64,000 bases of DNA from positions 185,532 through 249,531 of the forward strand of contig CAWBRW010000026.1 of NCBI GenBank assembly GCA_963791235.1. Reading direction: 5' to 3'. This document shows positions 34,605 to 42,490 of the stretch, piece by piece. The DNA comes from JALORV01 sp963791235 (lineage in GTDB: Bacteria; Pseudomonadota; Gammaproteobacteria; Burkholderiales; Burkholderiaceae_F). The notes under the pieces were generated by a model, which saw only the letters and a list, made by a program, of their open reading frames with translations, did no database searches and was not told the origin of the DNA. Within the stretch, counting starts at the first letter, position 1. Every line of letters begins with the position of its first letter. The translations under genes and the position numbers were made by a program.

Positions 34605-35105
34605 TCACTTCCGCGTGGCTACCTGTTCTCCGGTTGCGATGGTCTGCCAAGCGTTGCCCGCGTCGGTCTCGCGGAAAGCCTGCCGTTCGAATCGATTCGC
34701 GCGGTAGGGACACTCACCGCGCAGCAGCGCGAAGAGGCTGGAACATGGGTAGGCCACGAGGAACAGCGCCCCAAATCGCTCGTACTGCCTGACGTGCACC
34801 TGCTCGTGTGAGCGCAAGCGCGCAAGTTCCGCATGACTCGTGCCGAGGATCACGTGGCCGAAGGTGATCGCCGCAAACCGCGCGCGAGCCAGGCGTGATC
34901 CCGGTGGCGCCGCCCCGTGATAGCGGGCGATCTCGACGGTGCGGCCAACGCGCCGCGCCGAACCGCCTGCCGCTATCACCGCGCATCCGAGTACTGCCCC
35001 GAGCGCCGAGCACGGCGATGCCCACAGCAGGCGGCACGCTGTCTCAACAGCGCGCAGTGCGGTGCCGCGGGCACCGTCGTCGCCTCGGACCTGCGAGCGA
35101 GTCAT
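34605..35105 (-). CDS. Membrane-associated HExxH protein of unknown function
   Basis: A 166-residue protein with a hydrophobic stretch (about residues 26-49), then FAAITFGHVILGTS and LRSHEQVHVRQYERFGALFL, containing HEQVH at 100-104. The HExxH could bind zinc, followed by the conserved aromatic end AYPCSSLFALLRGE and NRFERQAF. I recall this pattern from conserved unannotated bacterial proteins but no name or activity. The start is ATG 35105; the upstream part of the open frame is not conserved-looking. It is divergent from the RHH gene. A peptidase role is possible, not shown. Confidence 0.65.
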   Translation of the reverse strand: MTRSQVRGDDGARGTALRAVETACRLLWASPCSALGAVLGCAVIAAGGSARRVGRTVEIARYHGAAPPGSRLARARFAAITFGHVILGTSHAELARLRSHEQVHVRQYERFGALFLVAYPCSSLFALLRGECPYRANRFERQAFRETDAGNAWQTIATGEQVATRK

Positions 35106-35166
35106 GCGTTGATTGAATTCGCAATGAAAACAGGCGCAATTGTGAGCCGCCGCCCGACAGGTTTCT

Positions 35167-35193
35167 GATAATATCCGCCATCCATGTGGATGG
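35167..35193 (+). promoter_or_regulatory. Promoter -10 and 16-bp palindromic operator of the RHH gene
   Basis: GATAAT (35167-35172, one mismatch from TATAAT) is followed by the perfect inverted repeat CCATCCA-TG-TGGATGG at 35178-35193, which would overlap the transcription start. The RHH gene ATG is at 35212. Ribbon-helix-helix repressors usually autoregulate from such short palindromes. Confidence 0.5.
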
Positions 35194-35211
35194 TTAGAGG
35201 ATGTTAAGCAG

Positions 35212-35634
35212 ATGGCGAACCGGGACCTCGTCGAAACCCGCCGCAGAGAACCGGAGTCCGAGAAGATCACGATCAACCTGGGCTACGTCGACCTGGGCGG
35301 TATCGATCTGTTGGTGCAGGAAGGGTTCTATTCGAACCGCACGGACTTCATACGGACGGCCATCCGCAACCAGCTCGGCAGCCATGGCGATGCGTTGAAG
35401 CAGACCGTCGCCCGGCGTTCCATGGTGCTCGGGCTGCAGCGCTACACCCGCGCTGATCTCGAGCGCCTCCGCGCCGCGGGTGAGCAAGTGCATGTCCAGG
35501 TGCTCGGCCTTGCGTCGATCGACGACGACGTGCCGGCAAAACTCGCCGCACAGACCATCGCGTCGATCTCCGTGCTGGGCGCGCTGCGTGCCAGCCCCGC
35601 CGTCAAGGCCGCGCTGGCCGACCGCATGCGCTAG
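35212..35634 (+). CDS. CopG/ribbon-helix-helix transcriptional regulator
   Basis: A 140-residue protein. Residues 18-55 (EKITINLGYVDLGGIDLLVQ then FYSNRTDFIRTAIRNQL) form a ribbon-helix-helix with the N-terminal beta strand that reads the major groove. The C-terminal part (about 60-140) is longer than in minimal CopG proteins and may sense an effector. It is followed 25 bp later by a PHB depolymerase-type esterase gene. No toxin gene is adjacent, so this is a metabolic regulator and not an antitoxin. A palindrome just upstream is its likely operator. Confidence 0.85.
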   Translation: MANRDLVETRRREPESEKITINLGYVDLGGIDLLVQEGFYSNRTDFIRTAIRNQLGSHGDALKQTVARRSMVLGLQRYTRADLERLRAAGEQVHVQVLGLASIDDDVPAKLAAQTIASISVLGALRASPAVKAALADRMR

Positions 35635-35659
35635 CGCGCCGAATCCAGGAAGGACAGGA

Positions 35660-36865
35660 ATGAACAAGGACATGTTCGCCCGCATGAAGCGTGCGACCGA
35701 ACTCACCCGCGCCGGCCGACTTGCCGATGCGACGGCACTTATCCAAGGGGCGCTCGCCGCCGCGACACCGAGTGCGACGACGACGGCGGCCGCGGCAGAA
35801 GTCATGCCTGTCGATGAGGTCATCGAAGGCGAATACGTCGAGATCGGCGCCGCGCGCGATTCCCCAAACTCCGCAGCGTCTGCCGCGTCCGCGGAGCACA
35901 CGAAGCCACATGCCGGTCGCCTGAAGAAATTCCTGCGCAAGTGGCGCCGCGATGCGCCCGCCGCTCAGCCTCCCACCGCATCGGCCGATCCAAAGGCGGC
36001 CGGCGCGTTCGTTTCCGGCCAGCACTCCAACGCAGCCGGCGGACGCGCGTACAAGCTTTACGTTCCGTCGAGCTACGTCGACGGACAGTCGTTGCCACTG
36101 ATTGTGATGCTGCACGGCTGCACGCAGGGCCCCGATGACTTTGCCGTCGGCACGCAGATGAACACCGTCGCCGAAGAGCAGCGCTGCTTCGTGCTGTATC
36201 CGGAACAGTCAGCCGCTGCCAACCATTCGCGTTGCTGGAACTGGTTCCGGCGCGATGACCAGGTGAGGGACCGCGGCGAGCCCGCGATCATTGCCGGCAT
36301 GACGCTTGAGATCGTTGAACGCTACGGCATCGACACGAGGCGGATCTACATTGCGGGGCTGTCTGCCGGCGGTGCGATGGCCGCGGTCATGGCGGTGACC
36401 TATCCGGAACTCTTTGCGGCCGTCGGCATTCACTCGGGTCTCGCCTGCTGCAGCGCGCACGATCTGCCGTCCGCGCTTGCCGCGATGCGCGGAATGCCGA
36501 CCGCCGCCCCCGGTGCGGCCCCATACCATGCAACACCCACCATCGTCTTTCACGGCGACCACGACAAGACCGTGCATCCGCGCAACGGCGCGGACGTCAT
36601 CGCGCGATCAGCGCATCACGAGGGCGGGCCGGGGGGGCAGGTGTCCAGCGAACGCGGCCAGGCACCCGGAGGCCATGCGTACACCCGCGCGGTGCATCGC
36701 GATGCGGCCGGCCGCGTGCTGCTCGAGCACTGGCTGGTGCACGGCGGCGGGCATGCGTGGTTCGGTGGCAGTCGCGCGGGGTCGTATACGGATGCCAAGG
36801 GACCGAACGCGAGCGTGGAGATGGTGCGCTTCTTCCTCAGCGGTCGCGGCGAGGCGGAACGCTAG
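35660..36865 (+). CDS. PHB depolymerase family esterase (short-chain PHA depolymerase, catalytic type 1)
   Basis: A 401-residue alpha/beta hydrolase. The N-terminal segment MFARMKRATELTRAGRLADA resembles the granule-associated helix often found in these proteins. A variable Ala/Pro linker follows, then the catalytic domain from about 120: the oxyanion region VMLHGCTQGPDDFA, the lipase box GLSAGGAM with Ser235, Asp in FHGDHDKTVHP and His in GGGHAWFGGS. There is no signal peptide, so an intracellular granule depolymerase or esterase is more likely than a secreted one. AGGACAGGA precedes ATG 35660. Co-transcribed with the RHH regulator. Confidence 0.88.
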   Translation: MNKDMFARMKRATELTRAGRLADATALIQGALAAATPSATTTAAAAEVMPVDEVIEGEYVEIGAARDSPNSAASAASAEHTKPHAGRLKKFLRKWRRDAPAAQPPTASADPKAAGAFVSGQHSNAAGGRAYKLYVPSSYVDGQSLPLIVMLHGCTQGPDDFAVGTQMNTVAEEQRCFVLYPEQSAAANHSRCWNWFRRDDQVRDRGEPAIIAGMTLEIVERYGIDTRRIYIAGLSAGGAMAAVMAVTYPELFAAVGIHSGLACCSAHDLPSALAAMRGMPTAAPGAAPYHATPTIVFHGDHDKTVHPRNGADVIARSAHHEGGPGGQVSSERGQAPGGHAYTRAVHRDAAGRVLLEHWLVHGGGHAWFGGSRAGSYTDAKGPNASVEMVRFFLSGRGEAER

Positions 36866-36966
36866 GCAGCCACACGGTGAACCGATGGATTGGTGGCGCC
36901 TGGGCGCGGCGGCATCAACCTGCAGAGGCGCGACGGGGCACTGGCCGCTTCAGGCCCGCATGCGCG

Positions 36967-39900
36967 CTACATGCTCCGCCGGTACTGCCCACCGACCTCG
37001 AACAACGCGTTCGTGATCTGGCCGAGCGAGCACACGCGCACCGCATCCATCAGCACGGCAAAGACGTTCTCGTTGTTGATAACCGCCTTTTGCAGCCGGG
37101 CGAGCATTGCCGGCGCTTCCTTCGCGTGACAGCCCTGGAAGTCCTGCAGTCGCTTCAGCTGGGACTGCTTTTCTTCCTCGGTCGAGCGGGCGAGCTCGAT
37201 GTGGTCGGGCACCCTGTCACCGTGCGGATTGCGGAAAGTGTTCACGCCGATGATCGGGTACTCGCCGGTATGCTTCAGGTGTTCGTAGTGCAGTGACTCT
37301 TCCTGGATCTTGCCGCGCTGGTAGCCGAGTTCCATCGCGCCCAGCACGCCGCCGCGCTCACTGATCGACTCGAACTCCTTGAGTACCGCTTCCTCGACCA
37401 GCTCCGTGAGCTCGTCGATGATGAAGCTGCCCTGGTTCGGGTTCTCGTTCTTCGCCAGGCCCCACTCGCGGTTGATGATCATCTGGATCGCCATCGCACG
37501 CCGCACACTCTCCTCGGTGGGCGTCGTGATCGCTTCGTCGAACGCGTTCGTGTGCAGGCTGTTCGCGTTGTCGTAGGTCGCGATCAGTGCCTGTAGCGTC
37601 GTGCGGATGTCGTTGAACTGGATCTCCTGCGCGTGCAGCGAACGTCCGCTGGTCTGGCAGTGGTACTTGAGTTTCTGGCTGCGCTCGTTGGCGCCGTATT
37701 TGTCGCGCATCGCGACCGACCAGATGCGGCGCGCGACCCGCCCCATCACCGTGTATTCCGGGTCCATGCCGTTACTGAAGAAGAAACTCAAGTTCGGCGC
37801 GAAGTCGTCGATATGCATGCCGCGCGCGAGATAGGCCTCAACGAACGTGAAGCCGTTGGAGAGCGTGAACGCGAGCTGGCTGATCGGGTTCGCCCCGGCC
37901 TCGGCGATGTGGTACCCGCTGATCGAGACCGAGTAGAAATTCCGCACGTTGTGGTGAACGAAGTACTCCTGGATGTCGCCCATCACCTTCAGCGAGAACT
38001 CGGTAGAGAAGATGCAGGTGTTCTGGCCCTGGTCTTCCTTCAGGATGTCGGCCTGCACGGTGCCGCGCACGTTCTCCAGCACCCACGCGCGGATCTTTGC
38101 GGCTTCGTCCTCGGTCGGCTCGCGGCCGTTGTCGGCGCGGAACTTGTCGAGGTTCTGGTCGATCGCGGTGTTCATGAACATCGCGAGGATCGTCGGCGCC
38201 GGGCCGTTGATTGTCATGCTGACCGAAGTGTTCGGCGCGGTCAGGTCGAAGCCTGAGTACAGCACCTTCAGGTCATCGAGCGTCGCGATCGACACGCCGC
38301 TGTTGCCAACCTTGCCGTAGATATCCGGTCGTACCGCGGGATCGTTGCCGTACAGCGTCACGCTGTCGAACGCGGTGGAAAGCCGCTTGGCGGGTATGCC
38401 TTCGGAAAGAAGCTTGAAGCGCTTGTTGGTGCGGAACGGATCGCCCTCGCCCGCGAACATGCGCGTCGGGTCCTCGTTCTCGCGCTTGAACGCGAACACG
38501 CCGCCGGTGTACGGAAAGCTGCCCGGCACATTTTCCAGCAGCATCCAGCGCAGCAGTTCGCCATGGTCCTCATAGTGCGGCAGTGCCACCTTGCGGATCT
38601 TGCTGCCCGAGAGCGACGTGTGCGTGAGCTTCGTGCGCAGCTCGCGGTCGCGGATCTTTACGACGTACTCGTCGCCGGCGTAGGCCTGCTGCATCTGCGG
38701 CCACATTGCCAGCAGCTTGCGGCTGCGCGCGTCGAGCTTCGCCTCGCGAGCGGACGCCAGCGCGGCGAGGTTCGTGTTGTCCTCCTTGCACTCGGCGGCC
38801 AGCAGCTTCCGCGCCGTGGACAGTTGCTGGTGCTCACGGGCGATGCGCGCCTGCTCGCGAGCGTGGCGTTTGTAGCCGCGCACGGTTTCGGCGATTTCTG
38901 CCAGGTAACGCGTGCGCTGCGCCGGCAGGATCGGCACCTGATGCGTCGAGTGACGCGTGACGACTGACGGCAGCGCCGACGCGCCGGCCTTGAGTCCCAG
39001 TTCCTTCAGTCGCGGCAGGATCGCCTGGTAGAGCGCGGTAACGCCGTCGTCGTTAAAGCGCGCGGCCATCGTGCCGAACACCGGCATTTCGTCTGGCCGT
39101 TTGCTGAAGTCGCCTTGGTTGCGCTGCACCTGCTTGGCAACATCGCGAAGGGCGTCCGCCGCGCCCTTGCGGTCGAACTTGTTGATCGCGACGAAGTTCG
39201 CGAAGTCGAGCATGTCGATCTTCTCGAGCTGGCTCGCCGCGCCGTATTCCGGCGTCATCACATACAGGCTGAGATCCACCTGCGGCACGATTGCCGCGTC
39301 GCCCTGGCCGATGCCCGAGGTCTCGACGATGACGACATCGAAGCCCGCGACCTTGCAGGCGGCGATCGCGTGCGGCAGCGCTTGGCTGATTTCGCTGCCG
39401 GCTTCACGCGTGGCAAGCGACCGCATGTAGACGCGGGGCCCCGTTCCCCATGGGTTGATTGCGTTCATGCGGATGCGATCGCCGAGGAGCGCGCCGCCGC
39501 TCTTGCGACGCGACGGATCGATCGAGATCAACGCGATGTTGAACTTGTCACCCTGATCGAGCCGCAGGCGGCGTACCAGCTCATCCGTCAATGAACTCTT
39601 CCCAGCGCCCCCAGTGCCCGTGACACCGAGCACGGGCACCTTGGCCGTGTCGGCCGCCTTGTGCAGCGCCTCGACGAGTTTCGCGTCAGCCACGTTCAGT
39701 TCGAGCGCGCTGATCATCCGGGCCAGTGCGCGCCAACGCTTGGTCAGGTCCTTGTCGGTGATGGCGGCGAGCGAGGCCGGCGCTTCCGGCCCGAGGTCGC
39801 GGTCGCACTCGGCGACCATCAGCCCGATCATTCCCTGCAGTCCCATTTTCTGCCCGTCTTCCGGCGAGAAGATGCGCGCGACGCCATAGTCGTGCAGTTC

Positions 39901-40251
39901 CCTGATTTCCGCCGGGACGATGACTCCGCCACCACCGCCATAGACGCGAATGCCTTCGCCGCCGCGTTGCCGCAGCAGGTCGAGCATGTACCTGAAGAAC
40001 TCGACGTGCCCGCCCTGGTAGCTCGACACCGCGATGCCCTGCACGTCTTCCTGCAGCGCGGCGGTGACGATCTCCTCGACCGAGCGGTTGTGCCCGAGAT
40101 GGATCACCTCCGCGCCCATGCCCTGCAGGATGCGCCGCATGATATTGATGCTGGCGTCGTGGCCGTCGAAGAGCGATGCCGCGGTGACGAAGCGCACCTT
40201 GTGCTTCGGGCGGTAACTTGCGAGCTTCTTGATTTCGGAGAGATCGGTCAT
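36967..40251 (-). CDS. icmF: Fused isobutyryl-CoA mutase IcmF (B12-dependent, with built-in G-protein chaperone)
   Basis: A 1094-residue fusion, the usual IcmF length. The B12-binding domain (residues 20-140) has the base-off motif with His31 (FDGHDAS). The MeaI-type GTPase (205-420) has the P-loop GTGGAGKS at 212-219. The large TIM-barrel mutase domain follows (GEGDPFRTNKRFK, SISGYHIAEAGANPISQLAF). It interconverts isobutyryl-CoA and n-butyryl-CoA, or related branched acyl-CoAs, using adenosylcobalamin; the exact substrate depends on active-site residues I cannot place safely. The start is ATG 40251 with GGGAG just upstream. A perfect 22-bp palindrome lies 73 bp upstream. Confidence 0.95.
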   Translation of the reverse strand: MTDLSEIKKLASYRPKHKVRFVTAASLFDGHDASINIMRRILQGMGAEVIHLGHNRSVEEIVTAALQEDVQGIAVSSYQGGHVEFFRYMLDLLRQRGGEGIRVYGGGGGVIVPAEIRELHDYGVARIFSPEDGQKMGLQGMIGLMVAECDRDLGPEAPASLAAITDKDLTKRWRALARMISALELNVADAKLVEALHKAADTAKVPVLGVTGTGGAGKSSLTDELVRRLRLDQGDKFNIALISIDPSRRKSGGALLGDRIRMNAINPWGTGPRVYMRSLATREAGSEISQALPHAIAACKVAGFDVVIVETSGIGQGDAAIVPQVDLSLYVMTPEYGAASQLEKIDMLDFANFVAINKFDRKGAADALRDVAKQVQRNQGDFSKRPDEMPVFGTMAARFNDDGVTALYQAILPRLKELGLKAGASALPSVVTRHSTHQVPILPAQRTRYLAEIAETVRGYKRHAREQARIAREHQQLSTARKLLAAECKEDNTNLAALASAREAKLDARSRKLLAMWPQMQQAYAGDEYVVKIRDRELRTKLTHTSLSGSKIRKVALPHYEDHGELLRWMLLENVPGSFPYTGGVFAFKRENEDPTRMFAGEGDPFRTNKRFKLLSEGIPAKRLSTAFDSVTLYGNDPAVRPDIYGKVGNSGVSIATLDDLKVLYSGFDLTAPNTSVSMTINGPAPTILAMFMNTAIDQNLDKFRADNGREPTEDEAAKIRAWVLENVRGTVQADILKEDQGQNTCIFSTEFSLKVMGDIQEYFVHHNVRNFYSVSISGYHIAEAGANPISQLAFTLSNGFTFVEAYLARGMHIDDFAPNLSFFFSNGMDPEYTVMGRVARRIWSVAMRDKYGANERSQKLKYHCQTSGRSLHAQEIQFNDIRTTLQALIATYDNANSLHTNAFDEAITTPTEESVRRAMAIQMIINREWGLAKNENPNQGSFIIDELTELVEEAVLKEFESISERGGVLGAMELGYQRGKIQEESLHYEHLKHTGEYPIIGVNTFRNPHGDRVPDHIELARSTEEEKQSQLKRLQDFQGCHAKEAPAMLARLQKAVINNENVFAVLMDAVRVCSLGQITNALFEVGGQYRRSM

Positions 40252-40323
40252 CACGACTCCCGGCAACAAAACGACACCCTGCACGAACGCGGCAGGCGGG
40301 CGCCTCGGAAGGCTAGCTTAGCC

Positions 40324-40345
40324 AAGTTGACGTTAACGTCAACTT
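40324..40345. promoter_or_regulatory. Perfect 22-bp palindrome upstream of icmF
   Basis: Eleven-base arms AAGTTGACGTT and the exact reverse complement, with core TTGACGTTAACGTCAA. It lies in the 98-bp gap between the TetR stop and the icmF start, 73-94 bp upstream of icmF. The core resembles operators I recall for regulators of branched-chain acyl-CoA catabolism (LiuR type), which would fit the enzyme. The cognate regulator is unproven; the adjacent TetR protein is another candidate. Confidence 0.6.
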
Positions 40346-40349
40346 TTCG

Positions 40350-40997
40350 TCACTGAGCGGATTCTTGCGGGGCCCTGCGGGGCGGCGCGGCGCGCAGTCC
40401 AGCCAGGACGAGATCGACCAGCTGCGGCGCCGCTGTCTTGAGATCAAAGCTCGCCGGCGCCTGCACCCAGTCGCGCATCAGTCCGCCGATGAACGCGTAG
40501 AGGAGGTGGGATGCCAGACGCGTGTCGGTGTCGGCCGGCAGCTGGCCGCGCACGACCGCCTGTTCGAGCAGGCCGCCGCAGAACGACAGGCACTGCTCAC
40601 GCTCCTGCAAATGGCGCCGCTCCACCGGAGCCAGTTCGTCGGTGTACTCGCAGCGCAGGAAGGCGACCTCGAAGATCGTGCGCACGCGCGCGCACGAGGT
40701 CAGGTGCAGCAGGGCCTTCAGCGCGGTCTCGCGCACGGCGCCCAGGGGGTCGGCAACGGAAACCTGCGCAGTGTCGAATGCGGCGTCGATCGGCATTTCG
40801 GCGCGCGCCAGCATGGCTTCGAAGAGTTCCGCCTTGCTCGCGAAGTGGTGGTAGATCGCGCCGCGGGTCACGCCGGCGGCATCCGCCACTTCGGCCAGGG
40901 AAGCGTGGCCGACGCCGCGCTGCAGGAAGACCTGCTCTGCCGCGTCGAGCACCTGCTCGCGCGTTTCCAGCGCCTCTTCCTTGGTCCTTCTAGCCAT
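40350..40997 (-). CDS. TetR family repressor (AcrR/TtgR-like)
   Basis: A 215-residue repressor. The HTH is at residues 10-60 (ALETREQVLDAAEQVFLQRG, AGVTRGAIYHHFASKAELF). The C-terminal domain is of the AcrR/MAATS type (FEVAFLRCEY, then LLYAFIGGLMRDWVQAP). It is divergent from a complete RND efflux operon. The 104-bp gap contains an AcrR-like palindromic operator, so it should repress the pump and respond to pump substrates. It may also read through into icmF, which follows 98 bp downstream in the same direction. Confidence 0.93.
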   Translation of the reverse strand: MARRTKEEALETREQVLDAAEQVFLQRGVGHASLAEVADAAGVTRGAIYHHFASKAELFEAMLARAEMPIDAAFDTAQVSVADPLGAVRETALKALLHLTSCARVRTIFEVAFLRCEYTDELAPVERRHLQEREQCLSFCGGLLEQAVVRGQLPADTDTRLASHLLYAFIGGLMRDWVQAPASFDLKTAAPQLVDLVLAGLRAAPPRRAPQESAQ

Positions 40998-41035
40998 CTC
41001 GCGTCGCCTAAGAGCCCGCAGTTACACAACTGAAA

Positions 41036-41059
41036 TATAAACATTCATGAACGTATGTA
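41036..41059. promoter_or_regulatory. AcrR-like operator between tetR and the RND operon
   Basis: An imperfect 24-bp inverted repeat (left arm TATAAACATTCA, right arm TGAACGTATGTA; 9 of 12 positions pair). By eye it matches the E. coli AcrR site, as I remember it, at 19 of 24 positions. It lies in the only AT-rich part of the divergent region, 43 bp upstream of the adaptor gene ATG. Confidence 0.65.
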
Positions 41060-41101
41060 TTATGCGGCATCGCAAGAGGAAATGCGCCGCGGGGTTTATT
41101 C

Positions 41102-42427
41102 ATGATCAAGAACAGAGCAATCGGGCCGGTTTCCTTGGATGTTGCGGAGCGGCGAGCCACTTGGGTGCGTGCGCTCACCCTCGCCGCAGCCATTGCCGCC
41201 ACTGTGGCTGTCCTTGCAGCCTGCGGCCCCAGTCAGAATGCGGCGGCTGGTGGCGGCGGGTTCCCGCCCGCCCTGGTTTCCGTGCAGACTGTCAAGCCGG
41301 TCACGGTACCGGTGCGCTACGAGTTCGTCGGGCAGACCGCCGGATCCAAGGAGGCCGAGGTCCGCGCTCGGGTGCAAGGCATCCTGGAGCGCCGGACCTA
41401 TCAGGAAGGCAGTCGCGTCAAGGCCGGGCAGCTGCTCTTCGTCATCGACCCGAGGCCGTACGCGGCGCAGCTGCAAGCGGCCGAGGCGGATCTGGCGCGT
41501 GCGCAGGCGCAGGCGGCCCAGGCACAACGGAACTTCGAGCGCGTGAAGCCGCTGGCTGGCAGCAAGGCACTGAGCCAGCGCGAGTACGACGAAGCGGTGT
41601 CGGCGGCCGAAACCGGGGCGGCGGCGGTCAAGCAAGCACAGGCGAAACTGACCGAAGCGAAGCTGAACCTCGGCTACACCTCGGTATCCGCGCCGGTGAC
41701 CGGACTGGCCAGTCGCGCGCTGAAGTCCGAAGGCTCGCTGGTTTCGCCGGGGGAGGACAGCCTGCTCACGACCGTGTCACAGGTCGACCCGCTGTACGTG
41801 AACTTCAGCGTGTCAGAGGCCGAGCAGCGCCAGATGCTGAAGGCGATCGGCACCGGCAATGCCATCGCCGCAGACCCGCAGGACGTCAAGGCTGTGACGG
41901 TCACGGTGCGGCTGTCGGACGGAACGGTGTACCCGCACAGGGGCCGGCTCGGCTTCATCGATCCGCGCGTGAACACCGCTACCGGTTCCTTTGACGCCCG
42001 CGCCGAAGTGCCCAACGCCGATAGCACCCTGCGCCCGGGCCAATTCGTGCGCGTCGTCCTCGAAGGGGCACCACGGCCGGACGTCATCGTTGTGCCACAA
42101 CGCGCCGTAATGGACGGACCGCAGGGCAAGTTCGTCTACGTCACCGGCAAGGCTCAGGACGGCAAGGACGTGGCGCTGCCGCGGCCGGTGACCGTTGGCG
42201 ACTGGGTCGACGTCGACGGTCAGCCGCAGTGGATCGTCGAGAAGGGACTGGCCATCGGTGACGTCGTGATCGTCGAGGGCACCGCGAAGATCTTCCCGAT
42301 CCCCGGAGGCACTCCGATCATGCTCGGGCCGCCGCCCGGCATGGACGGCAAGGGCGGCCCGCCGGGAGCGGGCAAGGTTGATGCAGGCAAGGACGCCGGA
42401 AAGCCGGGCGCAGCGCCGAAGAAGTAA
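41102..42427 (+). CDS. RND efflux periplasmic adaptor lipoprotein (AcrA/MexA family)
   Basis: A 441-residue membrane-fusion protein. A lipobox LAAC gives lipidated Cys41. The lipoyl halves and coiled-coil hairpin follow (EVRARVQGILERRTYQEGS, ADLARAQAQAAQAQRNFERV, LNLGYTSVSAPVTG). Beta-barrel and membrane-proximal domains then lead to a Gly/Pro/Lys-rich tail of about 40 residues, longer than in AcrA. The N-terminal 25 residues before the signal hydrophobic core are unusually long; a later start is possible but no better ribosome site was seen. First gene of a three-gene efflux operon under the divergent TetR. Confidence 0.95.
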   Translation: MIKNRAIGPVSLDVAERRATWVRALTLAAAIAATVAVLAACGPSQNAAAGGGGFPPALVSVQTVKPVTVPVRYEFVGQTAGSKEAEVRARVQGILERRTYQEGSRVKAGQLLFVIDPRPYAAQLQAAEADLARAQAQAAQAQRNFERVKPLAGSKALSQREYDEAVSAAETGAAAVKQAQAKLTEAKLNLGYTSVSAPVTGLASRALKSEGSLVSPGEDSLLTTVSQVDPLYVNFSVSEAEQRQMLKAIGTGNAIAADPQDVKAVTVTVRLSDGTVYPHRGRLGFIDPRVNTATGSFDARAEVPNADSTLRPGQFVRVVLEGAPRPDVIVVPQRAVMDGPQGKFVYVTGKAQDGKDVALPRPVTVGDWVDVDGQPQWIVEKGLAIGDVVIVEGTAKIFPIPGGTPIMLGPPPGMDGKGGPPGAGKVDAGKDAGKPGAAPKK

Positions 42428-42490
42428 GCGCACGAGGAAGAACGCGCCGCGCGCGCGCCCGCGCCAACTTTCCGAGAACAGGATCTCCCG

